DNA from: Thermostichus sp047462415
Lineage (GTDB): Bacteria > Cyanobacteriota > Cyanobacteriia > Thermostichales > Thermostichaceae
Assembly (NCBI RefSeq): GCF_047462415.1
Contig: NZ_JANSJE010000008.1
Span: forward strand, 66,724 to 130,723
Reading direction: 5' to 3'
Length of the DNA: 64,000 nucleotides
Made by a program: the position numbers and the translations under genes. Of this stretch, positions 58,809 to 64,000 are shown in pieces (positions within the stretch are counted from its first letter, which is position 1; each line of letters begins with the position of its first letter). The notes beneath the pieces were generated by a model that saw only the letters and a program-made list of their open reading frames with translations, was not told the origin of the DNA and ran no database searches.

Positions 58809-59063
58809 TCATGGGTTGCCCAAGGATTGCTCGATGGCTTCTACCTGCTGTTGGGTGGCCGTAGCCCCTTGATTGAGGGTTTGCTGGAGCTGTTCCCGCG
58901 ACTGGTAGATCTGCAGCGGCCCTCCCTGGGGGATTCCTTGCTGGGCGGCCTCAGGGCTGGCCTGTTCCGGCCTCGGCTCTGAACCGAGCGGGTTGCGATA
59001 GAGGCGGTTCACAACCAAAAAGCCCACCAGCACCACGGCAGTTGCCACCAAAAGTCGAACCAT
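58809..59063 (-). CDS. Small membrane-anchored hypothetical protein
   Basis: 84 residues from ATG 59063 (MVRLLVATAVVLVGFLVVNR). One N-terminal membrane helix, then a Pro/Glu/Gln-rich segment and a helical tail (SREQLQQTLNQGATATQQQV). Divergent from ureG, with starts 71 bp apart. Family not recognised; TM-anchored helical tail proteins of this size are common in cyanobacteria. Confidence 0.6.
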   Translation of the reverse strand: MVRLLVATAVVLVGFLVVNRLYRNPLGSEPRPEQASPEAAQQGIPQGGPLQIYQSREQLQQTLNQGATATQQQVEAIEQSLGNP

Positions 59064-59134
59064 ACCCGGATCCCTTGCGAGCACCTGGTTCTAAAATGCC
59101 CAAAAAGAGCCTCAAGTATCAGAGGTCGGGCACA

Positions 59135-59785
59135 ATGGTGCAGACTGCTCAGCCGGTACGGGTTGGCATTGGCGGCCCGGTGGGATCCGGAAAAACCGCC
59201 CTGGTGGAAAAGCTCTGTCTGTCGCTGCGGGATCACCTGTCTTTGGCCGTGGTGACCAACGACATTTATACCCGCGAAGATGCCGAGTTTTTGGTGCGGG
59301 CCAAGGCGCTGGAAGCGGAGCGGATCATCGGCGTGGAGACCGGCGGCTGTCCCCACACGGCCATTCGGGAAGACGCCTCCCTCAACCTCGATGCCATTCA
59401 GGAGCTGGAGCGCCGCTTCTGTCCCCTGGATCTCATCCTGGTGGAATCGGGGGGGGATAACTTGGCAGCCACCTTCAGCCCAGAGCTGGTGGATGCCTGC
59501 ATCTATGTTATTGATGTGGCCGAAGGGGACAAGATCCCGCGCAAGGGGGGGCCGGGGATCACCCGCTCTGACCTGCTGGTGATCAACAAGATCGACCTGG
59601 CGCCCTACGTAGGGGCAGACTTGGGGGTGATGGAACGGGATGCCCGCCGCATGCGGGGGGACAGGCCTTTTGTCTTCACCAACCTGCGCACGGGCGAGGG
59701 GCTGGAGCAGATCCTGGGCTGGCTGGAGCGGGAGGTGCTCTTTCGCTCCATCCAGGCCGATTCTCCCTCTGTGAGCCACCTGTGA
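59135..59785 (+). CDS. ureG: Urease accessory GTPase
   Basis: 216 residues from ATG 59135 (MVQTAQPVRVGIGGPVGSGK). UreG is a SIMIBI GTPase that, with UreD/F/E, inserts nickel into urease. P-loop GGPVGSGKTALVEKLC, nickel site CPH in VETGGCPHTAIREDAS, LVESGGDNLAATFSPEL and base recognition INKIDLAPYVGADL are all present. The open frame to 59042 adds unconserved residues. The stop overlaps the ureD start (GTGA). Structural urease genes ureABC and ureE/F are not in the window. Confidence 0.96.
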   Translation: MVQTAQPVRVGIGGPVGSGKTALVEKLCLSLRDHLSLAVVTNDIYTREDAEFLVRAKALEAERIIGVETGGCPHTAIREDASLNLDAIQELERRFCPLDLILVESGGDNLAATFSPELVDACIYVIDVAEGDKIPRKGGPGITRSDLLVINKIDLAPYVGADLGVMERDARRMRGDRPFVFTNLRTGEGLEQILGWLEREVLFRSIQADSPSVSHL

Positions 59786-60567
59786 ACTTCGGCAAGGCCC
59801 TCTTGAAGATCAGCCGCCAAGGCCAACAGACCCACATTTGGGAGTATTCTCAGGCCCCCCTGCAATGGCTGGGATCCCCGGGTGAGCCGCCACTCTATTA
59901 CCTACGCAACCCCAATGGTGGACTGCTGGGCGGGGATCGCCACCGCATCGCCATCGAGCTGGGGGCAGGCGCAGCGCTGGAAATTCGCACCCAAGGGGCA
60001 ACCCGCCTCCACCCCGGCCTGAGCCGGCAACAGGCCAAGGTCAAGCTGGCTCCCACCAGCCAACTGATCTGGATCCCTCACCCGACCATTCTGGGCGCAG
60101 GAGCAGACTTCCGCCAACAGGTGCAGATCGAACTGGATCCCAGTGCCCGCCTGGCCTATGCCGAGATCTGGACAGCCGGGCGGCTGGCCATGGGGGAATG
60201 CTGGCAGTTTCGGCGCCTTTCCAGCAGCTTGCGGGTTTGGGTCGCTGCCGGGATCCCCGCCTCCACAGACGGGAGCAAACTCTGGCTGCAGGAGCACCTA
60301 GACCTGCGCTTTCCCCACCAGCATATCTCCGCCGCGTCGGTGCTGGGATCCCATCTCTGCTGGGGATCCCTGTACTTACTGGGGGATTGGCCAGAGCCGG
60401 AGTGGCCGACGGATACGCACCACTGGCTGCTGCGGTCGCCGGATCCCATCTGTCAGGGCTGGATCTTGCGCCAGGTGGGACCCCAGGCAGAGGCCATCTG
60501 GCAGCAGTTTGGCCAAGTTGTGCAACAGCTTGCCCCGGCCAAGAGAAGCTCAAACCAGGGGTGGTAG
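59782..60567 (+). CDS. ureD: Urease accessory protein UreD
   Basis: 261 residues from GTG 59782, overlapping the ureG stop as GTGA, so coupled translation. UreD (UreH) is the scaffold that binds urease with UreF and UreG during nickel insertion. Family blocks LLGGDRHRIAIELGAGAALE, RTQGATRLHPG and LIWIPHPTILGAGADFRQQV are clear; a conserved LAYAEIWTAGR follows. Ends with AKRSSNQGW. ureG then ureD is not the common cyanobacterial order, since ureD usually accompanies ureABC. Confidence 0.93.
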   Translation: MNFGKALLKISRQGQQTHIWEYSQAPLQWLGSPGEPPLYYLRNPNGGLLGGDRHRIAIELGAGAALEIRTQGATRLHPGLSRQQAKVKLAPTSQLIWIPHPTILGAGADFRQQVQIELDPSARLAYAEIWTAGRLAMGECWQFRRLSSSLRVWVAAGIPASTDGSKLWLQEHLDLRFPHQHISAASVLGSHLCWGSLYLLGDWPEPEWPTDTHHWLLRSPDPICQGWILRQVGPQAEAIWQQFGQVVQQLAPAKRSSNQGW

Positions 60568-60604
60568 GCTAGGGCTGGCTTAGCCCAACCCGTTGCACGA
60601 GATC

Positions 60605-62119
60605 ATGAACGCCGCTCGACGCATTATCAGACGTTCCGTCCGCAAGGGGCGAAGCCGCTGGCTCCTCCTCTACGAAAAAGGAATGGCCCTGCTGGCTTTG
60701 GGCAACCTGTGCTTGGTGCTCTTCGACCTCAGCTACGTGCCCTGGCGAGACTTCTGGCTCCAGGGGCGGGTGCAGATCTTCGGTGCCTTTGGCCCTCCCA
60801 TTCCCTTGCCCATCCTCTCCCAACAGACCAGCCGCTCCCCGGTAACCGACCTGTACGACCCGGTTAAAGGCATTGAGCCCAACCCGGAAACCCAGCGCTA
60901 CTTGGCCCTGGTGGATGAGCTGCGCCAGGTCACCCTGCGCTTTGGGGTGGAGTCGGAAGCAGCGGCACCGATCCTAGCCCGCCTGCGGCAACTGAGCGAC
61001 GAGATGATCGAGACCAACCCCTTTCAGGCCGCCAACAAAACTGGCCAGTTTGTGCGCATCCTCAACTTGATGCGGGAGCACATCCCCGAAGCCGACTCGG
61101 CCAGGGCTGCCTTCGCCCGCTTCTGGACTGCCGAATACTTGGCCAGCGTCGATCCCAAAGACGGGATCGAATTTTTCCAGGCCCGCCTGCGCCCCCTCTT
61201 CGAGACCAATTACTCCCGCCCCATCGGCGAGAGCGGCAACCCGGTGGACTTTTTCCCCCTGCTGGACCTTCCCTTTGCCTTGCTGTTTGGGCTGGAATTT
61301 GTGCTGCGCACGGTGGCCATCAGCCGTCGCTACACCGGCGTCAATTGGCTGGATGCCATGCTCTGGCGCTGGTACGATGTGCTGCTGCTGCTGCCCTTTT
61401 GGCGCTGGCTGCGGGTGATCCCGGTTACCATCCGGCTGGGACAGGCGCAGTTGCTGGATCTGGAGCGGGTTCGCGCTCAGGTGAGCCAAGGCTTTGTCGC
61501 CAACTTCGCCGAAGACCTGACCGAGGTCATCGTCGTGCGGGTGATCAACCAAATCCAGGCATCCATCCAGCGGGGATCCCTGCCCCTGTTGCCGGCAGCC
61601 GATCCCTCCCGCAGCTACATCGACCTCAACGAGATCAACGAGCTGGAAGCCATTGCCAACCTGGTTTTTCGCACCGTCCTCTACCGCGTCCTGCCCCAGG
61701 TCCAGCCGGAGGTGGAGCAATTGCTCCGCTACAACCTGGGTGGCCTGCTCAAACAACTCCCCGCCCTGCAAACCCTGGAACGGCTGCCCGGCCTCGGATC
61801 CCTGCCCGGCCAACTGACAGAGCGCCTGGCCAGCGAGCTGACCACCACCACCTATAAAACCTTGACCAACAGCTTCGAGGATCCCGTCGGCTCCCAGTTG
61901 GCGGCCCAACTGTTGCGGCGCTTTGGCGAAGTCTTGGCCAACGAACTCACCCAGCAACATGCGCTGGAGGAAATTCGCTCCCTGTTACAGGACTTGCTGG
62001 AAGAAATCAAGATCAACTACGTGGAGCGCCTCTCCCACGAAGATCTGGAGGAAGTGATGGAGCAAACCCGCAAGCTGCGGCAAAAAGCTCAACAACTGCA
62101 GCAAGCCCGCAGCGCGTAG
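60605..62119 (+). CDS. Large hypothetical membrane protein
   Basis: 504 residues from ATG 60605; a TTG at 60593 is in frame. Basic N-terminus (RRIIRRSVRKGRSRW), one helix (GMALLALGNLCLVLFDLSYV), a soluble domain (80-205), then helices around 210-285 (LDLPFALLFGLEFVLRTVAI, WYDVLLLLPFWRWLRVIPVT) with spaced Arg residues (RWLRVIPVTIRLGQ) reminiscent of S4 segments of voltage-sensing channels. The C-terminal 200 residues are helical and charged, ending in a coiled coil (HEDLEEVMEQTRKLRQKAQQ). I know similar proteins only as conserved cyanobacterial unknowns. It lies 37 bp after ureD. Confidence 0.68.
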   Translation: MNAARRIIRRSVRKGRSRWLLLYEKGMALLALGNLCLVLFDLSYVPWRDFWLQGRVQIFGAFGPPIPLPILSQQTSRSPVTDLYDPVKGIEPNPETQRYLALVDELRQVTLRFGVESEAAAPILARLRQLSDEMIETNPFQAANKTGQFVRILNLMREHIPEADSARAAFARFWTAEYLASVDPKDGIEFFQARLRPLFETNYSRPIGESGNPVDFFPLLDLPFALLFGLEFVLRTVAISRRYTGVNWLDAMLWRWYDVLLLLPFWRWLRVIPVTIRLGQAQLLDLERVRAQVSQGFVANFAEDLTEVIVVRVINQIQASIQRGSLPLLPAADPSRSYIDLNEINELEAIANLVFRTVLYRVLPQVQPEVEQLLRYNLGGLLKQLPALQTLERLPGLGSLPGQLTERLASELTTTTYKTLTNSFEDPVGSQLAAQLLRRFGEVLANELTQQHALEEIRSLLQDLLEEIKINYVERLSHEDLEEVMEQTRKLRQKAQQLQQARSA

Positions 62120-62168
62120 GAGTGGTTGACGAGGTTGCGCCGGTTCAGTAGGATAATGTTTCTAGTCC

Positions 62169-62248
62169 GGGCGAGTGGCGAAACTGGTAGACGCACCGCA
62201 CTCAAAATGCGGCGGGAAACCGTGTCGGTTCGAATCCGACCTTGCCCA
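62169..62248 (+). tRNA. tRNA-Leu (anticodon CAA)
   Basis: 80 nt with a long class II variable arm (CGGGAAACCGTG). Acceptor GGGCGAG pairs with CTTGCCC, with one G-T, and the discriminator is A. The anticodon stem CCGCA/TGCGG encloses CTCAAAA, giving CAA for UUG codons. T arm TCGG-TTCGAAT-CCGA. CCA not encoded; no intron. Confidence 0.95.
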
Positions 62249-62275
62249 TGCCCTCGAGCTGCTAGGCTGCAGGTA

Positions 62276-62952
62276 TTACCCAGCAGATAATAGATAAAGA
62301 CTTTGGGGTTCAGATGGGATCAATTGGTAGGGATCCGCCTGGTTAAGCTCTCGACAGAGGTGAGCAAAAGACTGGAGACTTTCAAGGCGCTCCGCGAGCT
62401 CGCTGAGGGTGTCTAGGTATTCGGCTAAAGCCGCTTGGGAAAGGTACCAAGACTTGTCCAGCTCTTGGAAGTAGGTCATCTGGAACTCGACAGAAAGATT
62501 CTTTTCCCTAAGGAAGCGCTGCTCCGGTGTAAGCGCTCGATCAAATGGGGAAAGACGAGCAATGCGCTGGATGCGTTCGCTAGAGATGTGGCCAGCAAAG
62601 CCGGGAGCTGTGTACGTATAGGCCGTCCGGAGCTGAGGTCGATCCGCTGGCAAGAGAGCTGCACACCACCTTTCGCTTAGTTCCCGGAAACGAGGAACCT
62701 CAAAGTCCAGGGCATCGACGGCATCTTGCAGGTACCCATGCTTAAGCAGAAGCTGGGATTCCGCCACTAGGGAAACTGCCCAACCCTTGAGGGCAATATC
62801 GCCAAGCAGTAGGCAGTGGGCCTGGCGCTCAACAGGGATCTGATGGGCTTGGTCGGAGAAAAAGATGCGGGCTTCCGCTAGCGCCTTAAGGGCATCGCGA
62901 GGAGAAGCCTCAGGGAATCGGTGCCTGCAGCTTAGCAAGACTTTGAATGAAA
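62276..62952 (-). pseudogene. Distal part of a probably frameshifted gene (C-terminal domain)
   Basis: About 225 codons continue in a shifted frame from the 183-aa gene upstream. The real-looking part starts HRFPEASPRDALKALAEARI and continues RFRELSERWCAALLPADRPQ, SERIQRIARLSPFDRALTPE. No ATG, GTG or TTG with a ribosome binding site opens it, and the 30 residues before it in this frame are a shadow of the upstream gene. The helix SNLHRALFIQSLAKLQ of the upstream protein would join naturally to this one if a single-base shift near 62920-62955 were undone. Function unknown. Sequencing error or true mutation cannot be told apart. Confidence 0.6.
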
Positions 62953-63461
62953 AGAGCACGATGCAAATTGGAGATAGCCAACAGAATTTCGGCTCTACTC
63001 TGAACGGCCAAAGCTTGCAAATAGGCCAGTTGGCCAGAAAGTGCATCTAGCTTTTGCTGGATGTCTTGGATCCCTTCCCTAACAATCTTTTCTAGGCGGG
63101 CAATAGAGCCTTGCAACTGATTCAGGCGGAAATGCATGTAGGTAAAGCCAATAGCGCTAACCCCCAGGTTTAAAACGCTAGCGCCAGCAGCTACCTGAGA
63201 AAGCCCCAAAATCTTGGTGGCAGTCTGCTGCAAAACCTCAAGCTTTCGATGAGTGGCTTGGTGACCAAGGGCATTAATCACGGATTCAGGAGATACCGGC
63301 GCATTCATCAGCAAGCTGGTCAGGCCAGGAGCTTCGGCCAAATGCTTGACGATGCGACCCGTGGCAGCTTCTCGAACAACGCCACCGTAGCGAACCAGGG
63401 ATCCATCCAAAAGCCCGCTGACAATCGAAGGAGAAGCAAAAAGGAGAGTTGGAATGAGCAT
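62910..63461 (-). CDS. Hypothetical protein, hydrophobic core, probably truncated by frameshift
   Basis: 183 residues. A weak N-terminal signal-like stretch (MLIPTLLFASPSIVSGLLDG), a middle hydrophobic segment (LSQVAAGASVLNLGVSAIGF), then helical sequence with coiled-coil spacing (RLNQLQGSIARLEKIVREGI, QDIQQKLDALSGQLAYLQAL). The protein ends LAKLQAPIP in the middle of what looks like a helix; the other frame carries plausible continuation. It lies 23 bp after the upstream gene (63485) on the same strand. Family not recognised. Confidence 0.6.
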   Translation of the reverse strand: MLIPTLLFASPSIVSGLLDGSLVRYGGVVREAATGRIVKHLAEAPGLTSLLMNAPVSPESVINALGHQATHRKLEVLQQTATKILGLSQVAAGASVLNLGVSAIGFTYMHFRLNQLQGSIARLEKIVREGIQDIQQKLDALSGQLAYLQALAVQSRAEILLAISNLHRALFIQSLAKLQAPIP

Positions 63462-63484
63462 GACTTACGCTCCCAAAGTTCCGG

Positions 63485-64000
63485 TCACACAAGGTAGAAA
63501 TCCTTGTTGGCAAAGGAGTTTAAATGTAATGGGGGGGAAATCCAGATAATCTTCGCTTTACTGCATAGAGCCAGAAACGCATCTCTTCGCTTAAGAGGAC
63601 TCGCATCTTTGCGAAGTCCAGGAAGCTCCTCGTCAGTCTCGAGGGCCACTAGATAAAAAGCACTTTCATCATTGAGATTTTCAGCCGGAAACTTCTCGAC
63701 TTCCTCTTTCAGAGCCTCAAACTCTTTCTGTGTGCCTCTCCAGATATACTTTGAGTTTTTATACAGAAGCTCACACGCATTCTTCTCTGTTATTTTTTGT
63801 CCGGGAGAAAGGTGAGAAAAGTATTCGCGAAACTGGCTAGCCCTCGAGGCTAGCACAACCAAACTGGGGAGCCTGGTTGGGGGTTCGGGGGGCTTGGGTT
63901 TGAGCAAATTTTCTGCAAGCCTAAGTTCTGCAAGCCCAAGTGCAGTACAGCCTGTTAAAGAATCAAGGGGTACAGTAGCAACACTTAGCAAACCAACTCT
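63485..64000 (-). CDS. Hypothetical protein, 5' end beyond window edge
   Basis: At least 168 residues. The frame is open to the window end and reads LLSVATVPLDSLTGCTALGL, in which LTGC could be a lipobox or merely chance. The body is helical and charged (SQFREYFSHLSPGQKITEKN, TQKEFEALKEEVEKFPAENL), and the C-terminal 60 residues (SAFYLVALETDEELPG, AFLALCSKAKIIWISPPLHL) look like a mixed fold. The TTG at 63991 is the first start-like codon inside the window, but the true start is probably outside. First of a three-part minus-strand group ending in the frameshifted gene. Confidence 0.5.
   Translation of the reverse strand, partial: RVGLLSVATVPLDSLTGCTALGLAELRLAENLLKPKPPEPPTRLPSLVVLASRASQFREYFSHLSPGQKITEKNACELLYKNSKYIWRGTQKEFEALKEEVEKFPAENLNDESAFYLVALETDEELPGLRKDASPLKRRDAFLALCSKAKIIWISPPLHLNSFANKDFYLV

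Overview
The window comes from a cyanobacterium. It carries photosystem I psaE, three NDH-1 subunits (ndhH, ndhA, ndhI), ferredoxin-thioredoxin reductase variable chain ftrV, a 50-aa high-light-inducible protein, cyanobacterial-type nrtABCD with a fused NrtC, and several families known mainly from cyanobacteria (DUF4335/DUF3038, DUF2555, DUF3288). GC content is about 60% and the palindrome GGGATCC(C) is scattered almost everywhere, while HIP1 (GCGATCGC) is nearly absent. That combination suggests a hot-spring Synechococcus of the Yellowstone A/B' type. This assignment is inference from gene content and was not tested by a search. A run of 100 Ns at 49622-49721 marks a draft assembly gap.

Layout. 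1-9.3 kb: end of an unknown gene, ftrV, a 1021-aa CBS-PAS-PAS-GAF-GAF histidine kinase, then a minus-strand group tyrA, ccdA, ccs1 (ccdA and ccs1 are System II cytochrome c maturation), a small cyanobacterial protein and scpA. 9.5-20 kb: tRNA-Val(CAC), a LapA-like membrane protein overlapping a sulfatase-fold protein, an AI-2E-type permease, fabI, aspS, a manganese-type ABC transporter with a divergent binding-protein gene, an RRM protein, and rsmG coupled to a membrane-protein gene. 20-27 kb: guaA, two small unknown genes, a His-rich COG0523 GTPase, the DUF4335/DUF3038 pair, an FHA protein and a methyltransferase.

27.4-34.5 kb is the nitrogen island: nirA-nrtA-nrtB-nrtC-nrtD on the minus strand behind a textbook NtcA-activated promoter (GTAN8TAC, 23 bp, TAAGGT). 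A second perfect GTAN8TAC lies over the -10 box and start point. A strong hairpin separates nrtA from nrtB. narB is not in the window.

34.8-45.7 kb: a phosphoglucomutase/phosphomannomutase gene, an ORF-less block with candidate structured RNA and an IS200/IS605-like right end, three lipoprotein genes (one cut by an in-frame amber codon), uvrC with an atypically AT-rich first half, nadE, the HLIP gene and a compact penicillin-binding transpeptidase. 45.8-54 kb: psaE, mutM, a pentapeptide-repeat protein, a NarL-type regulator whose stop codon lies in the end of a decayed tnpB element, DUF2555, a coiled-coil gene broken by the assembly gap, an aldo/keto reductase, pdxA and a beta-helix lipoprotein. 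54.3-64 kb: ndhI, ndhA, ndhH, ureG-ureD, a large unknown membrane protein, tRNA-Leu(CAA), and a small operon of unknown genes, one apparently frameshifted.

Intergenic space is dominated by small repeats: a GC-rich REP-like palindrome found mostly where genes converge, a 28-bp module inserted in it, a separate element of about 70 bp in four places, and a 29-bp element that has supplied codons to the ends of two genes.
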